Shown one piece after another: positions 24,301-36,300 of a stretch of 64,000 bases of DNA. Position 1 is the first letter of the stretch, and every line of letters begins with the position of its first letter. The translations under genes and the position numbers were made by a program. The DNA is from Dryocosmus kuriphilus (Eukaryota; Arthropoda; Insecta; Hymenoptera; Cynipidae). The stretch lies in assembly GCA_038277395.1 (NCBI GenBank), contig CM076196.1, positions 27,297,935 through 27,361,934 on the forward strand, in the 5' to 3' direction. The notes beneath the pieces are model-generated. The model was not told the DNA's origin and searched no databases. It worked only from the letters and a program-made list of their open reading frames with translations.

Positions 24301-27300
24301 CGAGCAGGAAGCAAAACCTCACGTTGGCACGCTGATCACGAAAAAATCAACCATCACAAAAAACGACGAGCGCGCAAAGCAACAGTCACAAAAAAAATTA
24401 CACACACCAAATGCAACCTTACACAGTGATAGCAGTTTGCATACTAACTGGTGAAAAGTGCCTCTACACGCACCTACCGGCAAAAACCCGGTACTACAAC
24501 AACTCCGCTCCCCACAACATCAGTTCGGTTTCTTTTGGGTAGGCCCTCGTACGCATATATGGAGGAAACCGGCCTCCTTAGAGAGGCTTAGTTTTAAGGG
24601 CAAAGTACAATAGGTTACATTAGTTAACCTCAGTGCTATGGGACTTGAGTGAACCTGCCCATCTGAAATAATAATAATAATAATAATAAAGACGGGGATA
24701 GAAGTGATCATCGAACCGAAGTGAATTTAAAAGTAGGGATAGAGAGCCTCAACAAGGAAGTGTTGGAGATAAACGCTCAGCCAGCAGTTGTAGCAAATAT
24801 TACAAATAGTACAAATGTTGATACTGTCAAGGTTTAAGTTAAGGATATCAGTGAGGCAGAAGGAAAGGAGCTACAGGAGATTTTTTTGAGAGTTTTGGAC
24901 AGGTGGTGGAATGGAAGAGGAAAATTAGAGGTCGGAGGTGTCGGAAAAAGAAGGGAATGTGGGGAAACTTGAGGAGGTCAGAGCCAGTGAGGACAAATGG
25001 AATACGGCACATAACATCATAGATAAAGCAAGACAGAATGAAGAGAAATGGAACAAAGAAAAGCAGTTATTGAACGAGGAAATAAGGGATCTAAAGAAAA
25101 TAGTAAATGAACAGAAGACAACAATTGCTCAGCTCAAGTCGAAAGGAAACACAGGGTCTCATGAAAAAAGTCACAGTGAAAAACTTACAGAACTTTCAGA
25201 AATTGCACAGCAAATGCAAGTACAGGAGCAAGAGCCTGAACCACAAGAAGGAGCAGACAGTTGGATGGGAGGCTTTGAAAATCTGGAGAGGCTTGAGGTA
25301 AAAGATCAGAATACGAATTCAAATAAGGTTCGACCAGAACTACTCAGTGTCGAATAGTCCAAGTGGGAACTAGAGGAGAGGAAAAAACGGAAGAACTTTA
25401 TAAAGGTTAGAGGTTTTAGGGCAGTTGGGAAAAACCTGGAAAAAGAAATCCAGGGTGTAATACGTGCAAGGACGGGAGTCGAAATTCGCATTAAAGAATT
25501 AAGAGTAATTGGAGTGGGAACGCTGGTCAAGTTAGATTCCTGGAATACTAAGAAAAGACTGATGGAGAGAAAGAAGTTTTAAAGGGACAAAAATCCATTA
25601 TAGAAGATGACCTGACGGTAAGACAATCTGAGGTGCAGAGATGGATAGAGCAGCAAGTATGGGATGCAAAAAAGGAAGGAAGAGAGGCCACCTCAAGCTG
25701 CATGAGACGGCAAATAGGCCAGACATTCGTTTGGGATAAATTGGAAGGAGTGACGGAGAAGCAGAATTTTCGTAGACCATCATATTAATGATATGCGAGT
25801 AATTGGATGGAACATCGCGGAAATAAGTAAGATATGGGACACATGGGATTTTTTGAAGAACTTAGACTTGATAGTACTACAGGAGACCTGGATAGAGAAG
25901 AAGAGAGAAGAAGACGTGTTATCGACATTAGATAATAATTTTGTATGGCCAAAGAACCTACTCTATGGGACGTGTGAACTCTTCTACTTCTTACAACGGG
26001 GAATTAAATTTTCCTGCCTGAGGAGAAGGAGAGTTCGGACCTGGCCGCGTCGAGGAGGCCTAAAAACACCCGCGGATAACAACGACCCGGACGCCGCAAC
26101 GAGGGCAACCCTTACGGGTAGGAGTTGATGGTTAGTAGGGCGGAAGTATCAGCATGAATTCGACTAAGCAGCGAACATCGAGTGGCACTCGGTTCCCGTA
26201 TCAGCCCCTAAGCCAAGGCGTGAACTACCGTGTCGAAGGCTGAGTGTTACTAACGAATGGTGACTCCTACGGTGTCCTGGGATACCGATCAACCTCCCAG
26301 TGTAAAAGTGCCTTATCCCCACAAGCGGGATGAACGGGTGACTTCAATGACACCCACCATGAACACTTCATCTCCTCTTGAGAAGATGGAGACCAATGAA
26401 GGTGATAAATCACTTTTAACTCCACAAGGGGCTGATGCGGTTCCTAGTACCTCGAGTGGTACAGCTGGTCATGAGACTTTAATTAGTCACATTAACGAAG
26501 TCAAAGCCACTGAGAACGATGGGACCGTGGTAGGCCCCAAGAAACGAGAATATAGCACCATCGCCAGAAGGAGGTATCAACGCCAGCAGCTTAAGCTGCA
26601 GCTCTGAAACCTGAGACCCCGAAACGGTCTGGATCTGATGGCGGTAATCCTAATCAGGAGCAAGCAATAGCCGTAGAAACGGCTCTCGACAAGTTGATCC
26701 CGTGGTAAAATCTGGCGACATTATCCCGAGATTTGAGGCTTCCGGGAAGAGACAGCACATCACATACTATGTGGATTAGAGTGTATCGAAAATCCACTTT
26801 TTCATGTTTTGGATGATGGGGGGTGCAGAAAAGTTGTGAAACCATGCCAAATGAAAGTACAAAAAGTTTCAGTCCAATCGAATTATATTTACTATCCCCG
26901 CCGCGCCCTTGAAATTTTGAAATTTTCATGAAGACATGCAAATTTGTTCATAACTTTGCACGGCGACCCGAAGGTCGGTATGGTAATATTTGAGCTCGTG
27001 GGGTCACAAAATGTGTCTCAACATACCATGAAAGCGATTAGTCGAAGCGGGATTTTCATTTAAGCCCCAAAAATCAGGTAGAAAAATTGTGGAAAATGTG
27101 CAATTTTAGTGAATTGTAGCAAATACGGCATATACCTAGGTAAGCGCCGCAACGAGTTAGGGAATAAGAAATAATGCCGTGGAGATGGGGTGGGGGGTTA
27201 TTGGCTCCCCACCGAACCCTTCGTCTCCGCATCCAACCCCTTCACCGCTACTGCGTGTCACTCGCCAGCCGTCCCGTTCCTACACTAGCTTCGTTGCTTT

Positions 27301-30300
27301 GACTGGCGCGTGCGACGTGCGTCTCATCTTGACTCGTTTTCAATTGTTCCTACTTGTTTTGCTTCATCGTTGATTCCCAACACACTAGTCTATTTCTTCT
27401 AGATTTGGTTGAAGGTTTTCCCTAGTCTGTAGATTCTGGCCAGCATAATGCCACCCACACGATCTTCTTTTACCTGCCCTATACTTGGCGCTCCACGGAG
27501 TTTGCCGGAGAGTCAACTGCCGACGTTGAAGGATGTCCTTCTGGCCTGTTTTGACGAAAAGTTCAATAACACGCATGTGAAAGAACTTTCTCCTAAAGCC
27601 CTTTTCCATTATTACAATCACTGATAGAATTGTTTCTTTACATAAAGAACACCAGAACCTCCTTAAGTCATACCAGAATAAGTGTAGGAAAGACAATAGC
27701 AGGTTAAAAAGGGCCGTTAAAAAATTTGTTGAAAAGTCTAATCTACTTTTCGACGTGGCTTTTTGTAAATGCCCTATCGACCCAGCTAATCCGGAGGGAA
27801 GTATCTGCCACTGTCTTGATAAGTCAAAGAAAGTTCCGGCAATTGAGAAATTATTTCTCCTAGACCAAAGGACCTCACGACAGATGGTTATAGGCCAAGT
27901 CGATAAAAAAGTAACTGCAGTCCTGAAAAACGGGACTCTAGAAAGTCCGCGGTGCTTCAACCAAAATCGGCAGATTTTGGTGCTGCTGGTCCATCCAATA
28001 CCCCTGAAATACAGACAGAAGGTGAAACAGACTCTGGTTCGGACGAGGAGTTCAAAATTAAAATTAAAGGAAATAACCCAGGAACTTCACAAAATAGATC
28101 TGCACTGCTTAATACTGCTCTAGTAAGTGATAAGTATGGCTTGAGCTTCAGACAAACAGCTGCCATAGCCTCAGCGGTTCTTACAGGTGTTGGTCTTATC
28201 AGTAAAACAGATAACTCATTTGTGATAGATAAATCCAAAATTCAAAGAGACAAAACAGTAGTTCGTGGTAGTCATGTGTCTCCTGCTGATGTCTTTACCA
28301 AAAATCCACTTCGCGGTCTTTACTTTGACGGCCGTAAGAATAAAACTAGTGTAAAAGTAAAAGAAGGGGCAAAATACTACCGGCGCATTCACACTGAGGA
28401 ACACATTTCACTTGTACAAGAGCCAGGCTCGTGTTATATTGGCCACGTTACTCCAGCATCGAGCACAGCAATTGAAATTTCAAAATGCATCCTCAACTTT
28501 TTAGATCAAAATGATGCCAGACAATTTCTTATTGCTGTTGGTTGCGATGGAATTAACGTGAACACCGGACACGAGGGTGGTGTAATTCGTTTGTTGGAAA
28601 AGGAACTAAAACATCCATTACAATGGATTGTTTGTCTCCTCCATTTTAATGAGTTGCCTCTTAGGCACCTTATGCAGTCTCTCGATGATACCACCAGGGG
28701 TCCTAACACTTTTTGCGGCACAATAGGCAAACAGCTAGAGAAATGTGCAGGCCTCCCTGTATGTAGCTTCAAAAAGTCGGATGTGGATTTGCTGGATGTA
28801 GATATTGCAGAGCTGAGTAAGGATCAGAAGTACCTGTATGCCCTTTCCATGGCCATTCAATCAGGAGTGTGTTCTGAGGGTCTAGCCAGGCAAGACCCCG
28901 GTCATCTTGCACACTCAAGGTGGCTAACCGCAGCCAACAGGATACTTCGTCTTTACGTAGCAACAGCCAGGCCATCCGCTAATCTGAAAGCTTTAGTTAG
29001 TTTTGTCCTGAAAGTTTACGTCCCGTCATGGTTTGCTATCAAGATCAAGCACTCCGTTGTCGATGGCAGCAAGTTGCTTTTTGAAATAGTAGCGAGATCA
29101 AGGTATTTGCCTAAGAAACACCGTGATGTTGTCGACCCGGTCATCAGCAATAATGCATACTTTGCGCACCAAGAAAATGTTCTTCTGTCCATGTTGGCCG
29201 ACGAAAGACAGGAAGTTAGAAAAATGGCAGTTCAAACAATTCTGTCAAAGAGGCAGCAGGCTGCAGAAGGCGAGGGTGGAGACACAGACCCACGCATTTT
29301 CCGTGTCCTGTACTAAACTTTCAAGCAACACAGTACACGGAAATGGTCAATTGGCCCAAATATCAACTACTTGAACCCACAATTTTAAGTGGAACAGCAG
29401 GCGAAGCAATTAAGTTGTGTGTTGAAGACTGTTCTAAGGTCATGACTTTGGTCGGAGACTTTCCTTGTCACACACAGGCTGTGGAAAGAACGGTAAAACT
29501 TGTCACCCAAGCCGCAAAAAGCGTGTGTGGTGCAGAAGCACGTGACGGGTACATTAAGTCCACACCTAGGTCAAGAAAAATTATGCCTAAGTTTAATACA
29601 AAGAAAGATTTTATCGCTGCATCAAGCGCGGACTCGGAATCTGACTCTTCGGAGTGAAAGAGTCCTCCCATTTATGGTTGGTCGGTTGGGATCTCGTGGT
29701 GGGTTCTGAGCCGTTTTTACCCTCCGGAAAACGGGCGAAGAGCTGCACACTCATGTTGGGGGGGGGGGGGGGGGGCCTAACGCCCTACCTGGTTTTCGGG
29801 GCTTAAATGAAAATCACGGTTCGACCAATCTCTTTCATGGTACGTCGAGACACATTTTATGACCCCTCGAGCTCAAATATTACCATACCATCCTTTGGGT
29901 CGCCGCGTAAAGCTACGAGCAAATTTGCATGTTTTCATGAAAATTTCAAAATTTCAAGGGCGCTGCGGGGATAGTAAATATTATTCGATCGGACTAAAAC
30001 TTTTTGTACTTTCAATTGGCACGGTTTCACAACTTTTCCGCACCCCCCATCATCCAAAACATGAAAAAGTGGATTTTCGCTACACTCTAATGTGGATGTG
30101 ATGTGCTAATAAGTCTCGGAATGAAGCATTTCGGAAATCACTTCTGGGAACCAGAGGATTTCGTGGATATTCCATATAAGGTGATATACGCATATATGGA
30201 GGAAACCGGCCTCCTTAGAGATGCTTAATTTTAAGGGCAAAGTACAATAGGTTACATTAGTTAACCTCAGTGCTATGGGACTAGATTGACCCTGCCGGCA

Positions 30301-33300
30301 AAGGGAGGGCCATTGATAGGAATAAGATAAAGTGCGAGTGAAGGGGTTCAGGTGTGTGAGTGGGAATATGGTTTAATTTTAAAGAGAGAAATGGGAAATA
30401 TTATTTTCAAGAATAGGGGAGGAGCACGGAATGGTAGATACGGATGAGAGTGAACGGGATCAGAATTACTTTGATACTAGATTATCAGAAGATCCGGGTT
30501 TGAATGCGGAAGGGAAAAAATTGATTAAGTTTTGTGAGGACCACGGATTGTTAATATTGAATGGAAGGATGAAAGGAGAGAGAGGGGGGAAGTTTATATC
30601 TGTGGAGCTGGGAGTTCGGTTCTGGACTACGTAATTACAAGAGACAACGGAGAAGGTAATGTGATTAAAGAATTGAAAATAGAAGCAATAGAATCGGACC
30701 ATTTACCAGTGACCTTCAAACTTGATATTCAAAGGGGAAAAGATAGTAAGTTTGATTTTTATAATAGGGGGCATATCGAGCCAGGAGTAAGAATGATTTG
30801 GAGACAGGATAAGGAAGAGGAATTTAAAAAAGTTTTGGAAAGAATTTGGGAGGAGTCTAAGATTAGCTGGGAGGATAGATGGGAAAGAATTGTACAGAGC
30901 ATTAAAAAAGCTGAAGTGGGACGATGGTCGTGGGGGCTAAGGCGTGTAGGCCTTTAGACCCACTCCTTCGGCTTGCGGGTTCGATTCCCGCCTCGCACTC
31001 TGGAAGAACCTCGGCGGCACACGCGGTGAACACTTGCCTAGCAAGGGAGTTGTTCATCTCCGGTATATCGTGGCGCCGGTACCTCTAGAGAAAAAGGTTC
31101 TCTAAGTATTTTAAGCTGTTGTTCTTGGTGGTTGAACCCACCTTAAAATGTAGGTCCCCCTTCCACCACCAAAGTATGTGTGTGGGGGGCGTGCAAAGGA
31201 ATAGTGGAGAAAAACAAAAAACAATGTAAACCCTCAGGGGACACATTAGAAGCTTCCATTCCATTCCATTAAAAAAGCTGTGGCAGAATTAGGAATTGTT
31301 AAGAAAATAGGCAACAATAAAAAAAGCTCGATAAGGAAGGGAAACAATAATAGTAATGGGTTGGAACGGGAAAGTAAGTCTTTAAAACGTAAGGTCTGGC
31401 AGACCTTAAAGAAGCTCCTCAAAACAAAAAGCGACAGGGACAGAGAAGAATTTGTGAAGGAACGGAATAGTTTAAAAAGTTTTTCGCTGAAAAGAAACGA
31501 GAGAAAAGAGAGGGAAATTGGGGGAAAGTAGCGGAGAGTAAAAAAATGAGCGAGTTTTGGGGGCAATAGGTAATTTTAGACCTAGAAAAAGAGAAAGGGG
31601 TAACAAGATCAGAAAGGAGAAGTGGAAATATCACTTTCAGAAGTTACTTGAGACAGATAAAACGAGTGAAACAGAGACCAGAGCTATAGATTGGGGGAGG
31701 AAAGAGGAGGTAGCTGAAGACCCTGATGGAATAATAGAAGCAGGGAAAGGAGAGAGTTTTTTAGAAGAGGAAGAGGGAGAAGATGACTTAAATAAAGAAA
31801 TAGATGCTAAGGAAGTAGCGCAATGTATAAAAAAGATGAGAAAGGGGAAATCTCCAGAGGACGGGGAAATACTTCGGAATATTAGGGAATGCTTCGGAAT
31901 ACTTAGGAATATCGGGAAGCCATCTAATATAAAAATATTTTGCAAAAAATATTGTACATACTGTCGTGAAAACGGAATAATAAACCCAGGTTGTTGGCAT
32001 AAGGAATAACAGAATCGTGAAAATCAAAGTTCCTACGAATAATTGATCCGCTTGGTATTCACAGGAATCAACTCTTTCTCTTAGTGGATTCTTTTTCTTT
32101 CCTACAAAGAGTCTGAATAATGCAGTCAGACCTCTCACTTGTATATTAAATAACCTGCAATAGACCAAATTCATTAGTTCAGTTTACAAAAGTATGTATT
32201 AAAAATAATTATTATTTTATAGTATCTCGATGGTATACGGGAATAACATGACATTTCAAGAATGCGTTGAACACCATGCATTTCAAGACTGTGTTGAAAA
32301 ACATGCCATTTCGGGAAGCAAGTCAAAAATGCTATTTCGGTAGCTTTTTCCCCAAATGGCATTTTCTTGCTGCCAAAAATTTTTTTCTTCTTATTTTCAT
32401 TCCAAGGTCAAACCTGTTTTTTCAAATGGGAACCCCTATTTTTGATTGTGGATTTGCAAAGAGCAGGAAATTTTATCTTCAAGTTTAACCTTGATCATGA
32501 CCTTCAAGTTCATTCCAAGGTCACACTTGTTTTTTCAAACGGAAACCCCCATTTTTTATTGCGGATTTGGAAAGAGGAGGAAATTTTACCTTCAAGTGTG
32601 ACCTTATCCAAAATCATGCTCTTGGCCTTGAACCAGGCTTTCAGGGTCATTTTAAAAAGATTTTTCAAGAATTTTGAAAAATTACAGCCTCTGTAGAGTA
32701 CCTCCCAGCGATCCCAGTCAGTTAAACTAAGGATAACAATCCCGGACAATTAAGGCAAGGATATGGTCCATCCAGTTAAGGCAAGGCTAACGATCCCAGT
32801 CAGTTAAGGCAAGGCTTACAACCTGTGTTCAAAATGTTCTCCACCAAAATTCTGGCAGATTCCTAGATGGGCATAAAAATTTTCTATCGCACTCCTTACC
32901 ATATCAGGTGTAATATCAGCGCAAGCATTGACTATTTTTTGTCTTATATCTTCTAAATCTCGTGGCTTAGTAACGCACACTTTATTTCTTATGTAGCCCC
33001 AAAGAAAAAAGTCAAGTGGAGTCAGATCAGGGGACCTGGCTGGCCACTCAATAGTTCCTCTGCGACCTATCCAACGATTACCAAATACTAAATCTAGGTG
33101 GTATTTCACAATCAGCTGCTGGTACCAAACCTCATCAAAATCATCACCAGCTATTTCCTGAATCCCTGGGACTATTTGCTGCACCAGTAATTCCAGATAT
33201 CTTGGTCCATCTAAATTTCCGTCAATGAAAAATGGTCCAAATATTCGATCCCTAAAAATACCTGCCCAAAGATTCAATTTTTGCGGGTATTGCGTGTAAT

Positions 33301-36300
33301 GTTCTCACAGCCAATCATGATCTTCATTGCTCCAATATCTGTAACTGTGGCGATTGACTTCACCGTTAAATTGAAATGTTAATTGGTCTGAAAAAGCGAT
33401 GAGTGACTGAAAATTAGGATTCTGAACAATTCTTCCCAACCTCTCATCATTAATAAAGAAACTCTCTCCTGTTCTGTTAGAGAAGCCATGGTGAAAGAAA
33501 GGAATAAAATAACAGATTTCAAAGGCTCCCAGAAAGAACTATCAAGAAACAGCAATTCCGCCCCAGAAAAATAGAACTCTACTAACTATGTCCTTGATCA
33601 TGACCTTCAAGTTCATTTCAAGGTCAAACTTGTTTTTTCAAATGGGAAACCCTTTCAATTTTTTAAATGGGAAGTCCCATTTTTTATTGCTGATTTGGAA
33701 AGAGCAGGACATTTTACGTGCAAGTATGAACTTGACCATGTTCTTCAAGATCATTCCAAGGTCAAACTTGTTTTTTCAAATGGGAACCCCTATTTTTCAT
33801 TGTGGATGTGTAAAAAGCAGGAAATTTGATCTTCAAGTTTAACCTTGACCTTGACCTTCAAGGTCACTTCAAGGTCCGTTACTAAGCCACAAGATTTAGA
33901 AGATCTAAGACAAAAAGTCAATGCTTACGCTGATATTATACCTGATATGATAAGGAGTGTGACAGAAAATTTTTATAGCCGTTAGCCTTGTCTTAACTGG
34001 ACGGACCATCTCCTTGCCTTAACTGACTGGGATCGCTAGTCTTGAATTAACTGGCCGGGCCATCTCCTTGCTTTAACTGGCTGGGATCGTTAGCCTTACC
34101 TTAACTGGCCCGGACCGTTACCCTTGCTTTAACTGACTGGGATCGCTAGGAGGTACCATAGAGTGGCTGTAATTCTTCAAAATTCTTGAAAAAATCTTTT
34201 TAAAATGACCTTGAAAGCCTGGTTCAATGCCAAGAGCATGATTATGGATAAAGTCACACTTGAAGATCAAATTTCCTGCACTTTCCAAATCCACAATGAA
34301 AAATAGGGGTTCCCATTTGAAAAAACAAGTTTGACCTTGGAATGACATTGAAGGTCACGATCAAGGACATGGTCAAGATCATATTTGAACGTCAAATTTC
34401 CTTCTCTTTCCAAATCCGCAATAAAAAATGGGGCTTCCCATTTAAAAAATTGAAAGGAGTTCCCATTTGAAAAAACAAGTTTGACCTTGAAATGACACAC
34501 TTGAACGTAACATTTCCTGCTCTTTCCAAATCCGCAATAAAAAATGGGGCTTCCCATTTAAAAAATTTAATTTGTCCTTGATATGACCCTCAAGGTCATG
34601 GCCAAGGTCAAACCGAAATCGCCATTGAATAGCCAGGGAAAAATCCTAAAACTTTTGTATTTAATATTTTTCAAAAAATATTCATTCCTGATGAGTTATT
34701 CAGGGGTTTCCATACTTTTGTGCCACCCTGTAGATTAACTTGAATTAACAAACTCCTTTCTAACTAATTTCTAATTCCCCTGCTTCAGCTGTATGATACC
34801 CTTTTCCCCTTTGCCAAATGTATTATACACTGTTTCACTGTGCCAACTATGTTATACCCTTTCCCCTTCTTCCAACTGTATTACACCCTTTTCCCTTATC
34901 CCAACTGTATTATATTCTTTTCCCATGTTGCAACTGTATTATACCCTTTTTCCTCTGTTACAAATATATCATACCCTTTCCGACTATTCCAGCTACATTA
35001 TACCCTTCTCCCCTGTTCCAAATGTATTATACCATTTTTTCCCTGCTCCAACTGCAGTATACCACTTTTCCCCTGTTCCAGCTGTATTATACACTCTGCC
35101 CCCTGTTCTAACTGTATTATATCCTTTCCCCTTTTCCAACTATAATATACCCTTTCCCCTACTACAACTGAATTATATCCTTTCCCCTTTTCCAATGTAT
35201 TGTATTCCTTCCCCCTGTTCCAACAGTAGTATACCCTTTTTCCACGGCCCCAACTATATTATACTCGTTTTCCCTTGTTCCAACTGCATTACGCCCTTTT
35301 CCCTTTTTCAAACTGTATTATACCCTTTCCTCTGTTCCAACTGTATTATACCCTTTTTCCCTGTTCCAAATGTAGTATACCCTTTTCCCCTGTTCCAAAT
35401 GTATTATACTATTTTCCCCCCTTTCCAACTGCATTATGCTCCTTTCCCCCTGTTCCAAATACATTATAACCTTTCCCACTGTTCCAGCAACATTATACCC
35501 TATTACCGTGGTTCAAGTGAATTATACTCTCTTCCCTTTGTTTCAATTGTATTGTACTCTTTTCCCCTGATACAACTGTATTATAATCTTTCCCCTGCTG
35601 CAACTGTATTATATCCTTTTCCCATCTTCCAAATGGTATACCCCTTTTCCCTGTTCCACATATATTATATTCTTTTCCCCAGTTCCAACTGTATTATATC
35701 CTTTCCTCTGTTCAAACTGTATTATACCCTTTTACCCGGTTCCAACTGTAGTATACCCTTTTCCCCTGTTCCAACTGTTTATACCCTTTTTCCCTATTCC
35801 AAATGTATTATAACATTTCTCCTGCTGCAACTGTATTATATCCTTTTCCCCTGTTCCAGCTGTATTATACCATCTTCCTCCGATCCTACTTATTATACCC
35901 CTTTCCCCTGTTTCAACTATATTCTAACCTTTCCCCCTTTCCAACTGCATTATACCCTTTTTCCCCTTTTCAACTGCATTATACCCTTTTTCTGTTCCAA
36001 CTACCTATATTAAACCCCTCTTCCCTGTTCCAACCATATTTTATCATTTTCCTCCTGTTCCAGCTGTATTATACCCTTTTACCCGGTTCCAACTGTAGTA
36101 TACCCTTTTCCCCTGTTCCAACTGTATCATACCCTTTTCTTCTATTCCAAATGTATTATAACATTTCTCCTGCTGTAACTGTATTATATCCTTTTCCCCT
36201 GTTCCAACTGTATTATGCCCTTTTTACTCCGATTCTACTTATTATACCCCTTTCCCCTGTTTCAACTATATTCTAATCTTTCCCCTTTTCCAACTGCATT

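Larger units (their letters stand above)
22275..24695 (+). mobile_element. (TAA)-tailed internally deleted retroposon, copy 1, with 10-base target duplication
   Basis: Target duplication ATAAAGACGG at 22275-22284 and 24686-24695. The element starts CCTCCTCTATGGGACGCGTG and ends in CTATGGGACTTGAGTG followed by an (AAT)n tail. Its 5' 830 bases and 3' 150 bases are also present in copy 2 (25956-30298). A mariner is inserted at 23228-24549. It lacks endonuclease and reverse transcriptase, so it must have been moved by another LINE's machinery. TAA-type tails are known from I-group LINEs; the link is an inference. Confidence 0.75.
26775..30091 (+). mobile_element. DNA transposon with 306 bp terminal inverted repeats, unrecognised superfamily
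   Basis: Left TIR 26775-27081 and right TIR 29786-30091 are near-perfect reverse complements; both ends begin ATTAGAGTGTA and both inner ends carry CTACCTG / CAGGTAG. Flanks show TSD GTGG (26771-26774, 30092-30095) or, if the outer A/T is counted as target, TGTGGA. Retroposon copy 1 shows the empty site (TACTATGTGAATGTGATGTG at about 23111). Inside is a DDE-type transposase gene (27448-29657). A run of 19 G lies just inside the right TIR. The short duplication argues against a normal hAT (8 bases) or mariner (TA). Confidence 0.85.
25955..30298 (+). mobile_element. (TAA)-type retroposon copy 2, carrying the long-TIR transposon
   Basis: The 5' part (25956-26770) and 3' part (about 30110-30298) match copy 1. 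Host LINE sequence joins across it. A five-base CAAAG repeat (25950-25954, 30299-30303) may be its target duplication; this is weak. The long AAT tail of copy 1 is missing. A DNA transposon was later inserted at 26775. Confidence 0.7.
21640..31870 (+). mobile_element. Second LINE, plus strand, 3'-truncated and interrupted by three insertions
   Basis: With the insertions removed, the LINE is about 3.1 kb: 21640-22284, 24696-25954, 30304-30913, 31281-31870. It encodes an AT-hook-containing ORF1 with coiled coil and RRM-like part, an APE endonuclease (MRVIGWNIAE ... LQETWIEKK ... ESDHLPVTFKL) and the start of a reverse-transcriptase polypeptide (KWKYHFQKLLETD, EVAQCIKKMRKGKSP), where it stops. 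Removing the insertions restores continuity at protein level (FVWPK|GGPLIGIR; QSIKKA|VAELGIVKK). Stops and frameshifts show long decay. The 5' boundary is approximate. Confidence 0.8.
21559..31961 (-). other. pigq: PIGQ intron of about 10.4 kb filled with nested transposons
   Basis: Bounded by donor ACGACA|GTATGT (GT at 31961-31960) and the ACAG acceptor ending at 21559. Almost all of it is a plus-strand LINE (about 21640-31870) with three insertions, listed separately. The LINE is antisense to PIGQ. Confidence 0.85.

Noticed and set aside
27385..27960. 191-codon minus-strand ORF
   Set aside because: Antisense to the transposase N-terminus of the long-TIR transposon; no recognisable pattern.
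30914..30999. A functional tRNA gene
   Set aside because: Box B is perfect, but the acceptor stem and anticodon arm do not close and the sequence sits in a SINE with target duplication.
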